The translations under genes and the position numbers were made by a program. From positions 1,488,001 to 1,552,000 of the forward strand of contig NW_026946363.1 in the NCBI RefSeq assembly GCF_035222375.1: a stretch of DNA of 64,000 nucleotides, in the 5' to 3' direction. Position 1 is the first letter of the stretch. Each line of letters begins with the position of its first letter. The stretch comes from Podospora pseudocomata (taxonomy: Eukaryota; Ascomycota; Sordariomycetes; Sordariales; Podosporaceae). This document shows, one piece after another, positions 1-12,387 of this stretch. The notes under the pieces are model-generated. The model saw only the letters and a program-made list of their open reading frames with translations. It did not search any database and had not been told where the DNA came from.

Positions 1-1267
1 GGATGGGTTTGGCAACGGTTGATGGCGTCGTTTTTTGCAAAGCAGTTTGTGCGAGGCGCTTTCAATGTTTGTCCTGTTCATGTTCTACATTTATAAGAAG
101 GCGGATATGGTTGTTTACAGAGAGGGTAAAAACGTTGAAATCTAAAGCCTTCAAGCGTGTTCGGATTTACAAAAAAAACCAGACGAGCCTTCAACCATAG
201 TTGAATGGAGTAAAACCTTACCCAAGCCCAATTTCGATGTAGGATATAGAGCCATGACAAGGAGATACTTTACCCCGTGACTTCAATGCTTACTTTGCCT
301 AATCTGAAGAGAGCTCAAAACTCAAATGGCAGGATGTTTAGATATGTCGGATAAATGCATATCAAAAATATCAACATCTCTGTAACCGAGTACGGCCCCT
401 AGTCTGTTTCGAAATGTTTCCAAATCCAACTCCAAGATTGAAACGCGCCAGTGTGGCTCTCCAGAAGATTCGGTTTCCCTTTCATTGATAGCTTACCCCC
501 GATTTGGTCGGGGTATCGCTGACTTAATGAGGCCGTCACTTTCCCCAGACAACAGCTCAAGCTTGGTGATGCTGGATGCCTCAAGGCCATATCATATATC
601 CGACATTCTAGCCAGAAAACCTCCTTACAACTGCCATCTCTCTTCGCCATCCCACGTTTCTTGTCACATGGCCTTTGATTGGTGTCCCCCCACAATGGAA
701 GGGCTGCAGGTGCAAGGCTTGATCGAAGTGACATGCGCCGGGGCGAAGAAGTGCCAAGCTAAGCCATGCTAGGATGGAAGCTCGGATGGGCTTAACCGAG
801 TTGGGGAAGCTTTTGGACACGCCTCCGACCCCTGGTCCCGGTGGCCACTCAGCGCAAACTCCACCAACAAGCACTGCAGAGGGGCGACATCACTTTGTTG
901 GAACTGGACACGTCGTGCACATGTATTTTGAACTTCCTAATAAGGCTGACCTTTTTTTTTTATATCTTGCTCCAGCCCATATTTATCTCGCCTTCCCTTC
1001 AATCCACTCACTCTGGCCCATTTTCTTAAGAGGCTGCAACTCTAGATTTTCTTTGCGCATGGTCGTTCTCATAACCTCTTGCGCTTCCCTGAATTCGCAG
1101 GACACTCGACAGGGCTTTCGAGTTTGAGCTTTTCTTCTCTGACAACCAACCACTTTTCTATCTTCAAAATACCAGCCTCTTGGGTTTAGAGACCGCCTTC
1201 GCTTTCTGACAAAGAGCGACACTTTTCCACTATACTGCACCAGCCGGAACACGGCAGAAGTGCAATA
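1..1267. other. Left edge and upstream region of the SERCA gene
   Basis: No gene is convincing here. Open frames are short and have no recognisable protein character. From about 940 to 1200 the plus strand is rich in pyrimidine tracts, which is common in filamentous-fungal promoters and 5' leaders, so this part is probably the promoter and 5' UTR of the calcium pump that starts at 1268. Positions 1-900 show nothing I can name. Confidence 0.5.
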
Positions 1268-4200
1268 ATGGACAACGCCTTCGCGCGATCGTCCCAAGAG
1301 GTGCTCAGCACTCTGGGCGTAAATCCAGCAACTGGGTTAACAGATGCCCAAGTCAAAAGCTTACAGGCGAAGCATGGTAAAAATGGTATGTAGTTGATGT
1401 TAGGTTTATGCTTCGCTATCGCGAACGTCGATCACTTGGCTAACTGGTCTGTTCTCTGTAGCTATCGCCGAAGAACCACCTACTCCATTATGGGAACTCA
1501 TCCTTGAACAGTTCAAGGACCAGTTGGTCCTGATCCTTCTCGGTTCCGCCGCGGTTTCCTTCGTTTTGGCTCTCTTCGAGGAGGAGGGTGGATGGAGCGC
1601 ATTCGTCGACCCGGCCGTCATTCTCACCATCTTGGTTCTCAACGCCGTCGTCGGAGTCTCGCAAGAAAGCAGCGCCGAAAAGGCCATTGCCGCCCTTCAG
1701 GAATACTCAGCCAACGAGGCCAATGTTGTGCGCAATGGGCAGCTTCACAGGATCAAGGCTGAGGAGTTGGTTCCGGGTGACATTGTGGATGTTTCTGTTG
1801 GCGCTCGTATCCCTGCCGACTGCCGCTTGATTTCGATCCACAGCAACAGCTTCGCTGTCGACCAGGCCATTCTTACCGGAGAAAGCGAAAGTGTGGGCAA
1901 GGATAGCGAGGTTGTTGTCAAGGATGAGAAGGCTGTGAAGCAGGACCAGGTCAATATGCTTTTCTCGGGAACTACCGTCGTCACCGGCCACGCCAGGGCT
2001 GTGGTTGTCTTGACTGGTTCCAATACGGCGATTGGCGACATTCATGAGAGTATCACGGCGCAAATCTCCGAGCCGACCCCTTTGAAGCAGAAGCTCAATG
2101 ATTTTGGTGACCAGCTCGCCAAGGTCATCACTGTTATCTGCGTTCTCGTCTGGCTCATCAACATTCCTCACTTCAGTGACCCCAGCCATGGAAGCTACGC
2201 CAAGGGTGCCATCTACTACCTCAAGATCGCTGTCTCGCTTGGTGTTGCTGCTATTCCGGAAGGTCTGGCTGTAGTCATTACCACTTGTCTCGCTTTGGGA
2301 ACTCGCAAGATGGCAGCCAAGAACGCAGTTGTCAGAAGCTTGCCCTCTGTTGAGACCCTTGGAAGCTGCAGTGTTATCTGCTCCGACAAGACCGGTACTC
2401 TTACTACCAACCAGATGAGCGTCAGCAAAGTTGTCTATCTGAGCGCCAGTGGCACTGGTTTGGAGGAACTGGATGTCGAGGGAACCACATTCGAACCTCG
2501 GGGGAATATCAGGTCTAACGGCAAGGTTGTTACCGACCTTGTCCAGGAGTCCTCAACCATCCTTCAAATGACCCAGGTCGCCGCCCTCTGCAACGATGCC
2601 CGCCTTGATTACCACTCACACACTGACAGCTACTCCAACGTCGGCGAGCCTACTGAAGGTGCCCTTCGTGTTATGGTTGAAAAGGTGGGCCCTTGCGCCC
2701 CTGCTGACTGCAACCCCAAGGACCGTGTTCACTATGCCAGCTCTTGGTACGAGAAGCAGTTCAGCCGCCTGGTCACCTACGAATTCTCTCGCGATCGCAA
2801 GAGTATGTCAGTGCTGGTGCAAAACGGAAACTCCCAAAAGCTCTTTGTCAAGGGCGCCCCCGAGTCGATCATTGAACGCTGCACCCACACCCTTGTTGGC
2901 CGCAATGGAAAGAAGGTCCCCATGGACCGCAACCTGGCTGATCTTCTTCTGAAGGAAGTGGTTGATTATGGTAACAAGGGTCTTCGTGTTATCGCTTTGG
3001 CTAGCCGTGACAACGTTCAGGGCGAGTCTCTCCTGCATAAGGCCAAGTCTACCTCCGAGTACGCCCAACTGGAACAGAATCTTACTCTCCTTGGTCTCGT
3101 TGGTATGCTGGATCCTCCTCGTCCCGAGGTTGCTGGCTCAATTCAGAAGTGCAAGGATGCCGGTATCCGTGTTATCGTCGTTACCGGTGACAACCGCAAC
3201 ACTGCTGAGACCATCTGCCGCCAGATTGGTGTCTTTGGCCCTGACGAGGATCTCACTGGAAAGAGCTTCACTGGTCGTGAATTTGATAATCTGAGCCACA
3301 GCGAGCAGCTTGAGGCGGCCAAGAACGCTTCTCTTTTCTCCCGTGTCGAGCCCACTCACAAGTCTAAGCTTGTTGACCTCCTTCAGTCCCTTGGCGAGGT
3401 TGTTGCCATGACTGGCGATGGTGTCAACGATGCTCCTGCTCTCAAGAAGGCCGATATTGGCGTTGCTATGGGTTCTGGTACTGATGTCTCTAAGCTCGCA
3501 GCTGACATGGTTCTGGCCGATGACAACTTTGCCACCATTGGTGTTGCCATCGAGGAAGGCCGTGCCATCTACAACAACACTCAACAGTTCATCCGGTATC
3601 TCATCTCTTCCAACATCGGCGAGGTCGTTTCTATCTTCCTTACCGCTGCTCTTGGCATGCCTGAGGCTCTTATCCCTGTTCAGCTCCTCTGGGTCAACCT
3701 CGTCACCGACGGTCTCCCGGCCACCGCCCTGTCCTTCAACCCGCCTGACCACGACATCATGAGACGCCAGCCCAGAAAGCGCGACGAGGCCCTTATCGGT
3801 GGCTGGTTGTTCATCCGCTACCTGATCATCGGCACCTACGTCGGTCTCGCCACTGTGGCCGGTTACGCCTGGTGGTTCATGTTCTACTCTGAGGGTCCCC
3901 AGATCAGCTTCTACCAGCTCTCCCACTTCCACCACTGCAAGACTGAGTTCCCCGAGATTGGCTGTGCCATGTTCACCGATGTCCGGGCCAAGGCCGGCTC
4001 TACTGTCTCCCTTTCTATTCTCGTCGTCATTGAGATGTTCAACGCCATGAATGCGCTGTCATCGAGCGAATCGCTGCTCACGCTTCCAGTGTGGAAGAAC
4101 ATGATGCTTGTGTATGCCATCGCTCTGTCGATGGCGCTTCACTTTGCCCTGCTTTACACCCCCTTCTTGCAGACTCTCTTCTCTATCTTGCCTCTGAATG

Positions 4201-4404
4201 CGGCTGAGTGGAAGGCTGTGGTGGCCATCAGTGCGCCAGTTGTGTAAGTTTAGCCTCCTTTCCTTTATACGCTAATGAACACCTTGCTAACTTCGAATTT
4301 GCAGTCTCATCGACGAAGTGTTGAAGTTTGTGGAGCGCAAGTTTTTTATGCAGACCCCAGTGTCGAGCTCTGCGGTGGTCTCTAAAGATAAGAAGGATCT
4401 ATAG
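1268..4404 (+). CDS. nca-1: SERCA-type P-type Ca2+-ATPase
   Basis: Three exons, 1268-1385, 1462-4243 and 4305-4404, encode about 999 residues, the usual length of fungal SERCA pumps. The protein moves cytosolic Ca2+ into the ER lumen using ATP. Visible motifs are the actuator-loop TGES, the M4 calcium-site stretch IPEGLAVVI, the phosphorylation site DKTGTLT (Asp near residue 348) and the hinge [17 protein letters not shown]. Several hydrophobic transmembrane segments fill the C-terminal third. The start is the first ATG in frame; it begins [18 protein letters not shown], typical of SERCA N-termini, and both introns restore the frame exactly. Codon use is C-ending and even along the gene, as in highly expressed fungal genes. 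The name follows the Neurospora SERCA. PMR1-type pumps are shorter and PMC-type pumps carry longer termini, so SERCA fits best. Confidence 0.95.
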
Positions 4405-4772
4405 AGGAGTTACAGGAGAAAAATAGAGAAGACATATAACAAGACAAAAATGATATTTGGGCGGTAAAACCGCACGTATTAAACGATATTTAGACACTGC
4501 ACATGAAACGTAAAGATATAGCATTGCTTTAACACAGATACCAATGACAGATGCAAATTGCATTTCCCATCTTCTATGAGGACAATTCTTGTTTCGGATG
4601 GAAAACTTGATCCTTGACGGTGGTCATTGTATGGTCTCAAAATATCATTCACTGTTACAACGCCTAGTATGCCCCAACTCCCGCCTGCCACAGAAGAGAC
4701 ACAGCGGTTGCTACCTTTTGCCCCGGTTCATTCCCTTGATCTAAAACATTTCTTCTTCTTCGTGCACCCTTT
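4405..4772. other. Convergent intergenic region between SERCA and proteasome beta-3
   Basis: Shared 3' region of two convergent genes. It is AT-richer than its flanks, for example around 4430-4500, consistent with 3' UTRs and polyadenylation. No coding potential was seen. Confidence 0.4.
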
Positions 4773-5570
4773 CTAATCCTGCCGTCCCTTGAGCAGTCTC
4801 TTGGTCACCTTGTCCTTCTCAATAATGTACACATGAGCACCCCAACCGGAAAGGGCATCTCTGTCGACGGCGTTGAGAAGGGATTGGGAAATCGTCTCGA
4901 AAAGCTGATCAGGGCCCTATATCATTCTCCAGTCAGCATTCTCTCCCTTTTTGATATTTCCGAAAACACTCACAAGATTCGGCTCCCACAAACTCTCACA
5001 CATGCCAAACAACTGCTCCGTCGCCGTCCCACTGACAATAAAGTCCTTTGCAAAATCAATGCACCCAATACTATCAAACCCGCAGATAAATGGCTGGCCC
5101 GTCTTGGGGTCCAGCCCCGCAACGACGGGGGAGACAAACCACGGACCGAAGCGGCGCTCGTACAGGGAGGAAGATACAAGGTTGGCAAAGGTGCGGGGAG
5201 CGATCTGGCGCTCTTCGCGGAGGCGGTACATGTTTACTTTGTAGCGGAAGAGGTCCGAGACGGTGGCCACGTCGGTGGCGAGGCCGGTGAGGCCGAGGAA
5301 GACGTTGTCGCCGTATTGGAAGATTTTGGGGAAGTTGTTGGAGACGGTGAGGGCTTGGAGGCCGAGGCGGAGGTCGCAGGCTATGGCTACGCAGTCTTTG
5401 CCTACCATTGCTACGCAGGCGCCGCCGTCTGGGAGGGGGAGTTAGGAACTGGTGGGGAAAGAGGGGGGGGGGGGGCGGACTTATTGAGAAGGGGAGGACT
5501 GGGAGGAGAGAGGTTAGTTATTGTTTGGGTAGAGGTATGTGAGGATATCATGGGGAGAGGAGCATACCAT
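4773..5570 (-). CDS. PUP3: 20S proteasome subunit beta type-3
   Basis: Minus-strand gene for the non-catalytic beta-3 subunit of the 20S proteasome core. Two exons are secure: 4974-5428, which holds [20 protein letters not shown] and the [14 protein letters not shown] stretch, and 4916-4773, which ends in [20 protein letters not shown] then stop. They are joined across a 57-bp GTGAGT intron (4917-4973). The N-terminus is split: an 18-nt candidate exon at 5481-5498 carries most of the family's FSINGG lead-in, and an ATG followed at once by GTATGC lies at 5570-5568. As read, these two pieces leave the frame one base short of the long exon. Either a base is missing in the C-run at 5491-5494 or the true start differs, so the first eight or so residues are uncertain. 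It shares a divergent promoter region with the UBX gene. As known for the subunit, there is no N-terminal catalytic threonine. Confidence 0.88.
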
Positions 5571-6282
5571 CTTGGCTGTTGTGGAGGGGTGGCTGCTGGG
5601 AAGCGGGTGTGGATGGTGATGGCTTCGATGCAACGGCAGCTCTGGGTGGGGAGGTTCAAGCGTGTTTGTTGGACAGTATCGCTATCGGATGAATGTCGTT
5701 TCGAACCTCAGGAGGTAGAGCGGTCTGAATCGCGTGTTGTGGTGTTGTCGAGCTGTCGTCGTTGGAGCTCTCGTGCAATCAATGACAGCCTTGGAGGTTC
5801 AAGAGGTCGGGTTGGAAGCTCTCCAAGCTGACAAGGAGGCTGCGCTGGAGTTGACGTGCAAGGCAACACGCAGCTGGCGCGGCGAGTCGGCGAGCAGGCT
5901 GGCAGGGGTGGTCCCTGGCCAAGGTGTAACACAAAAGGCGGTGACAGACGGCGGTAAACGGCTGAAGCCTGGGGAAACGCAAGCTCCCCCTCCAGCTGTG
6001 CCCCGTGCGCGCTGTAATTGCCCCTCTGGAGAGCTTCCAGTTCAGTGGGTGATGGAAGCTCCAGGAACCACCCCACTTGATTATTACAACTGTGTCTAGA
6101 CAGCCAAGTTACGTGTTATAGCACTGCCTGGTGAATCGAAGACAAGACAAACAAGGTCGACTATCATATCTTTGGTCTTTGCTGTGTTGTATTCGGGCTC
6201 TTTGACTATTTGACAATTCACTTGATACTCTACTGTACCTCTCAAGGCGCCTTGCCTATCGATACCCCGCTACATTGACAGA
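5571..6282. other. Divergent promoter region (proteasome beta-3 / UBX protein)
   Basis: About 0.7 kb between two divergently transcribed genes. Open frames in it are short and unlike known proteins. It presumably carries both promoters and 5' leaders. I could not pick out a proteasome-type (PACE-like) element by eye. Confidence 0.4.
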
Positions 6283-7866
6283 ATGTCAGCCGCTCACGTC
6301 GAGGTCATCTCGACAGACCTTCGCCGAGCCAAGGTCAAGGTCAACCCGGGAACATACCTGGTTGATGTCCTCAATGAAGCTTGCAAGAAGCTGAATGTCA
6401 ACCCTGACAAGTATGATGTCAAGTGAGTTGATCCTTGTGTTAATCTCCAATACATCTCATCATCAGCTTACATGTATCACAGGCACAAACAAAAGATTGT
6501 CGATCTCACATCTCCCTTCCGCACATCAGGGCTGGTTTCCGGTGCGAAGCTGGAGCTCGTTCAAAAGTCAAAGAGTGCATCCGTTGTGTCGATAGCTCTC
6601 GATGTCGATGGGAAACGTTTCACAAAGAAGCTGCCCAACGACTTCACATTATGGCAAACATTGCGCCAGTTTGAGAGCTCAGAGAGTGGGCTCAACCTTA
6701 CGGGCAGAGCCACTCCAAAAAAAGACACCCAGAACGGCGGTCAGCTTTATCACGAGGCCCCCATTGTCAACATCATGGGGAGAGAGTACTCTGCTTTGGA
6801 AGATCTCAACAAGACCTTGTCACAATGTGGCATCAACTCTGGCAGCATGGTCATTCGGCTGAGTTTCAAACTCACGGAAAAGACCTTGTTCGAGGCCATG
6901 TCCGATATCGGCCAGTTCTTGAAGGATGTCGAGCCAGATCAGCCAAAGGAAAAGGAGCCAAAACCAGCGCCGGTCCAACAGGAGCCCAAGGTGGAGAGCA
7001 GTACTACTGATGTTGTAGAGGAACCAAAGGTGGAAGGCAACATAGAATCAAGCATTCCACCAACCGAGACAACCATCCCAGCAGTCACAGAGCAAGAAGA
7101 GACGAAGCCTTCTGCGGATCTCATGGATGTCGATGAAACCCAGCCTCAGCCTACATCACCACCCTCCGAACCTGTTGACCGCTTCCTCCCCACCTCCGTC
7201 TTCGTCGCCCCCACCTCCACCACCCCAGCAGCAGTCAACATCCAAGAAGACGACTCAGCTTACGAACCAACCATTGCCCATGCCCAGCTCCGCCAGCAAC
7301 AGCTCCTCCAAAAGGCCCAAAACACCCGCCTCAAATCCGACGCCGAGCTCGCCGCAATCAAGGTAGAAGAAGCTGCCAAACTTGCCAAGGTTACCAGAGT
7401 TGAAATCAAAGTCCGATTCCCTGACCAAACCTCCGCCACGTGGGTGGCTACCCCTGAGGAGACCGGAGGCTGGTTATATCAAGCCATCCGGGCGACGATG
7501 GCGCACCCAGATCAGCCTTTCAAGCTTACCATCCCCGGCCCGAGGACACACGTGGAAGATGGGAACAAGAAGTTGATTGCGGGGTATAAGCTCAAGGGAC
7601 CACAGATGTTTAATCTTGTTTGGGAGGATGGTGCCTCTGGGGAGGCGAGGAAGGGCGGGTTTTTGAAGGAGAGCGTAGCTTCTAGGGCGAGGGAGATTGT
7701 GATTCCTGAGGTGCCAGAGGTTGGGGTTGTCGGGGGTGGTAGTGAGGCTGGACCGTCGGGGTCTTCGTCGGCTCAGGCGGCGGGGTCAGAGAAGCCGAAG
7801 AGGGAGATTGACCCTGAGGCGCTCAAGAAGAAGATGGGGAAGTTTTTCAAGTTTGGGAAGAAGTGA
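6283..7866 (+). CDS. UBX4: TUG/ASPL-like UBX domain protein (yeast Ubx4-type p97/Cdc48 adaptor)
   Basis: Two exons, 6283-6422 and 6483-7866, separated by a GTGAGT intron, encode 507 residues. The N-terminal 80 residues match the ubiquitin-like TUG-UBL1 fold (YLVDVLNEACKKLNVNPDKY, then HKQKIVDLTSPFRTSGLV). A second ubiquitin-like stretch follows at about 90-180, then an acidic, proline-rich linker (about 200-300). A UBX domain lies at about 345-430 (VTRVEIKVRFPDQTSATW ... FNLVWED). Proteins of this layout bind the AAA ATPase p97/Cdc48 and help release or segregate ubiquitylated or membrane clients; in yeast the relative is Ubx4, in mammals ASPSCR1/TUG. The 3' quarter of the gene is strongly G-rich on the coding strand while the middle is C-rich. 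The start is the first ATG, directly before a conserved beta strand. Confidence 0.85.
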
Positions 7867-8194
7867 GTTGCTTGATAAAATATGTGGGAGAGGAGGAAAG
7901 TGGTTGTTTTGTCTGCATTATTCAGGGCGTTTGCTGTATCGAGGTAGGATTCACTGTGGGATATGCCCGGCCTTTTGGGTCTTTGGTAGATATGCTTTCC
8001 CAGCTAGACAATGAAGCTCATTTTCAATGGATGCAGTCTTTGAAAGTAGGGTAAGTACAGATAAATACCAGCAATGTCTTTTGATTGTCAAGGAGACAAG
8101 GGCGTCCCTTTAGTTGCCTAGATTAGTAACCGTCAGGCCACTGCTGAATCCAAGTTGCCACAAACTCCTAATTCTCGAAGATAGAATACCAGTC
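7867..8194. other. Convergent 3' region between UBX protein and eL36
   Basis: About 330 bp of shared 3' flank of two convergent genes. No open frame of note and no repeat seen. Confidence 0.4.
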
Positions 8195-8931
8195 TTAATG
8201 ACCAGCCCTCCTCGACTCAGCAATAACCCTCTGCAACTCATCAACCTTTGCCTTGGCCCTGCCGTAAGTGCCCAGCTTGCGCTTGGAGTACTTTCTTGCG
8301 CGCTTGTCCTTGCCGTTGCGGAGTAGTTCAATGACACGACGCTCGTAAGGGGCGAGGCTGTTGGAAGCAAGCATGGTCAGCAGCCAAAGCAGTCGTTATC
8401 TTGGATGGAGGGTTGTTATCGCAGCTAGTAGATCCACAACGGGCCGTTATGGGGCCAGGACAGGGTTCCTTGGAATTCGAGATTATGAATTTGGGTTGGC
8501 TGGTGGAGGAAGGGGGGAGGGGGGAGGAAACACACCCGGCGACTTCCTTGACGATGCTGCGGACAAAGTTGGTGCGCTTGCTCTGGGCGCCCTTGCGGCG
8601 GGAGGGGCGGGGTTTGGAGATGATGGGGATTGTTTTCTGGGGGTAATTAGTTGATGTTGTGGTGGGTTTGTATTACAGGAAAGAAGCCATCATGGGAAAG
8701 AGAAGGGCGGAGAGGTATAGAGATCACACAACCAGACACAGGATACAAATTCGAGGAAATGAAATTTAGCGTCGATCTTCTTTCTTCAACATAAGTTTTT
8801 CATTTCTGATTGGAATAATAGAAAGGAAAAACCATAATCTTGAATTAGAAAGAGAGGGGTCATACAGTGCCCTTGTTAACACCCTTTGCCAACCCCGTCT
8901 TCTCAGTCTCCTGCTTCTTGGTAGGAGCCAT
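8195..8931 (-). CDS. rpl36: 60S ribosomal protein eL36
   Basis: Minus-strand gene with exons 8931-8866, 8636-8536 and 8357-8195; the joins give exactly 109 residues, the normal eL36 length. Landmarks in order are [67 protein letters not shown] and [13 protein letters not shown] at the end. The protein sits on the large ribosomal subunit. The two introns are 229 bp (8637-8865) and 178 bp (8358-8535), longer than most introns in this window, as is usual for fungal ribosomal protein genes. The short first exon (22 codons) and the splitting explain why no single long open frame marks the gene. It converges with the UBX gene. Confidence 0.93.
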
Positions 8932-10915
8932 GTTCTGATAACGCAAAAGATACGGTTTTTATCACCGGCGCCGAAGGGTTCGTCCGTTCGCTTTGGCTCG
9001 TTCGGGTTGCTGACGATGGCTGACAGGTGGAGTTGCGGACGGGAAGGCGAAGCCAAGTGGAGAATGTTTGTGCGGGTGCGCTGGCGGTTTGTGGGTCAGG
9101 GCTAACGTTTTGGTGCAATTCTGGATTTCAGTTGCAGGGGCATGATTGTGGGGGTGGCTTGTGGCTGGCTTGGCGGGAGGATGTGGCGTTGGTTTATGAG
9201 ACGACTTCCATGTTGACGACCACCATGATAGGGCTACTATGGTTATTGCGATATTGCGGGTGGATATGGGGTGGGCTTGCGATTTCCTTGGTTTTGTGTG
9301 CTTGGTTCTTTGAGTTGTTCATCGAGATTCGTTTTTTTCAGAGTAGAGGGAAATCAGACCCTGGGTCATCCCTCTGTCCAACGGTTCCCCTGTTGAAGGC
9401 CCTGGAGTGCCTCCCTACCTAGTTCCTGGGAATTCCTGCCAGGAACCGAACACGACCTGCGCCTGCTATCGAGACCTGTCCTACCGGAGAAGCAGGATGG
9501 GACCACAGTCACAGCACAAAGCCTTTGGACGACAATATATCACCAACGGAGTATCAATCTTGTACGCCTGTCACTTGCACCGCTGCCCTCGGCACCCATG
9601 GTCAATCGTACTCGGGCATCTGTATCTTTTATTCTCCCCGAACCTGGGATCACCATTCACCGTCAACCGACTGGCTTGTCAAAGTGTCATAGGGGACCAT
9701 TGCAATGAATTGGTGCTTCTTGCTGGGTCTCCGACGGCTCCTACCTGATCTATCAGGGTGGGCAGGCGGTTGTGAGTTCAATTTTGTAGCTTGTGAAACA
9801 GACCTAGATACATGTGTACCGGTGACTAGTACTGTTCCTCTACTCAAAAGGTTTCTCCTGAGCTAGGTTTGAGCTGCTAGTTCCTCTCACAGAGAACCAG
9901 CGGTTTGTCACACAGAATGCTTCAAAGATCTTTCGTTGACCACATCCATTTGCTGTGTCACAGCTGGGAACACGAGTAGGATTGTTACTCTGACTTATAT
10001 GCTTGAACCGACCACAGCCGTTGGCATAATGGCAGCAGAACTCAGCGTTGAGTAACGTTGAACAGAAAAGTCGGGAAAAGAGGCCAAGTACATTCGGTGT
10101 GGATTCAACGGTCCGATCTTTTCTCTTCTTGAGTTCAGTAAACAACAGAACATACGAACTTACAAGATATAGGGATGGCCGGGGGGACCAAACAGGTAGC
10201 ATGATGATATCATGGCAGTTCACTTACATGTACCGGCATAATCAAACACTTTACCGACACCGGGAGAAAAGAGCGGACTCGGCTTGAAACGAAACATCGC
10301 GGAGGTGGAACATTGTGAACCAACCATAGCCTGTACCTGCTGAAAATTCCAGAATAGGCACTCGGCAAGGAAGATGGTTGGCTCAGCAGGTAGAGTGACG
10401 CTGGGAATCCGCTCCTCAAGAATCCGCCGGTTTTCCCGCAGTCGTGTGTGTGAGGCGAGAGGGCGGAGAATGGAGGCATTCCATGGTTTCAACTGATATT
10501 TTCATCTCACTCGGCTGGTTGCAGTAGGTACAGGATCTGCATGTCTGGTGCTCCAGCATCCACAGTGTTGGCATCCAGTTGTAGATCAGATTTGAAGGAT
10601 TGGCAGGTGGCAAGCGGCATATCCAGGCTTTCCGAGAAATCGATCTGCAGGTACGGCTGGTATTCATCGGCCGTGCCCGTTGAGGGAGGCTCTTTCTTAA
10701 ATACTCGGGACACTGATGGACCTGCCAATACAGGATTCCAATTCCTCAAGTCTTCAGTTCTTCTCAAAACTTCTTCCCTTGACCGGATCATCAGCAACCT
10801 TTTCTTTTTTCAGAGCAGCCCGGTTGCTGCCACTTTTTATTAGACTTAATTTCTGTCAGCATCTATACCAAACACTCTTTTACAGCCGAACCTTTTCGAC
10901 TACTTCTTCTAGAAC
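8932..10915. other. Intergenic region with no recognised gene
   Basis: Nearly 2 kb between divergent eL36 and a secreted-protein gene. No frame reads like a known protein. One perfect inverted repeat occurs at 9422-9446 (8-bp arms GTTCCTGG/CCAGGAAC, 9-nt loop). The left end should hold the eL36 promoter and the right end, which turns pyrimidine-rich near 10740-10910, the promoter and leader of the next gene. Confidence 0.45.
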
Positions 10916-11528
10916 ATGATCCTGCCCGCCTTCCCTACCGCCCTAGTGGCGGGCCTCCTCCCACTCGCTGCGGCCCTCCCTGCATTCTCGGCAATGACAG
11001 ACTACACCATCCCTCCAGCTGTGATTAAAACGCTGATGGAATCCGATAAAGAATGCGTCATGCCTTGGGGGTTCAACATCACCAACTTCATGATCTTCAC
11101 CCCCGCCCCCGGCAACAATCACTCCCAACTCATTAGCTTTGACTTTTTCGACGACCCCACCAAAATTGCGACATCCTGCGCCTTCAATGAAAGTTCGGTC
11201 AATGTCGCTCCTTTCGATTTCACCCCTCGCTATCCATGTGATGACTGGCGGGTAACCTTCATGTGGAACAACGCAACACAAGGCCTGGAGGTGATTGAAA
11301 GGGCCTGCCCAGATGTCTTGTAGGCTGATTATGAAAATGGCTGCTCCATTAAGCGCTAACCGGTTATACAGAACAACTTCTATGGAGGCTTCCGGGTCGA
11401 TATGGGTAAATGGAACCTTGAGCTGCCTCGAGGATGATGCGAAGGGTGCGTATGGTCCTGGACTCGATTGCATCTCATTTCGAAAGTATGAGGCAAAGTA
11501 CTACAGCCTTCAGCCCACACCGTGGTAG
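10916..11528 (+). CDS. Small secreted cysteine-containing protein
   Basis: Two exons, 10916-11319 and 11372-11528, encode 186 residues. The intron begins GTAGGC, has a CTAAC branch-like site and ends CAG; splicing carries the frame past a TAG into a second exon ending LQPTPW. The first 20 or so residues (ILPAFPTALVAGLLPLAAAL) form a clear signal peptide. The mature part has six cysteines (ECVM, SCAF, PCDD, ACPD, SCLE, DCIS) and several N-glycosylation sequons (NIT, NHS, NES, NAT, NGT). This layout is typical of fungal extracellular AA1-like or effector-like proteins; I do not recognise a family with confidence and assign no function. The gene stands alone between two large intergenic regions. 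Confidence 0.7.
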
Positions 11529-12387
11529 AGACACGTCGATGACACGTGGGAGCCCAGTAAGGGGATCCCAGGAAGGGGGAATCAAGTGAAAGAAGGCATG
11601 AGGGAGGATATCAGGGGTCGTCACTGACGCTGTGTGGACGTTTGAAACCCTGGCTTCCTAATGGGTGTAGTTTGGTCCAGCTACTTGGTCTAGTTGGGCA
11701 GGATGGATGCGGGATTCAGGGAAGGATAATCAGTAGCACTGACAGTGATTTCGATGGCACACTATTGAGCATACATCGAGGTTAGGTAATAGAGTATTAG
11801 TATTAGTAAGGCGGGAAGCAAAGAACAAAGAAGGTTCGTTCGTTCATTCTGCATATTGGTGCACTCTGCAGGTTCGAACATGCTTAATTGGTGAATAATG
11901 CGGGGTGTTACCACTACTGTGGCACTAACCCCTGTTCCCCCATAAAGTGCCCTGGCGGCACAGCGAGGTGCCCAAAATTATCACCAACCTCCTCTCTGAA
12001 ACATGAACCTTTGAGAACCATTGCGTCATACCTCACACACGGCGATGGCTGTACGAGACGATATTCAGTCGATATATTTTTGTTGAAATCAAACAGTCAG
12101 CTATGAATTGTCTTTTGACGGTCCGTTTGGTTTCATCAGGCTGAATCCGTCCCTGCCGCAGTCCCTGGCGCCGTGCATTTCAATTGGCAAGTGATCTGGT
12201 CACGAGGTCGGATGTAGTCAAGGCCAACAGCCATCCTCCTAACTGCCTTATGGTCTTTTACTCCCCGGGTCTCTCTTGTTCCTTAAAACTCACTGGGTAA
12301 TTTTCCCCTTCACTTTTACTTAACCTCCGCATCCCTTTTACAGCCTGATTCAACATTAGCCAGCCCTCACGATCATCATCAGCAACA
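11529..12387. other. Intergenic region upstream of the lipase
   Basis: About 0.86 kb holding the 3' flank of the secreted-protein gene and the promoter and leader of the lipase. The last 150 bases are pyrimidine-rich. No gene seen. Confidence 0.4.

Noticed and set aside
3138-3935. 265-codon antisense frame inside the SERCA gene
   Set aside because: The sense frame is conserved P-type ATPase sequence across the same bases; the antisense frame is a composition shadow.
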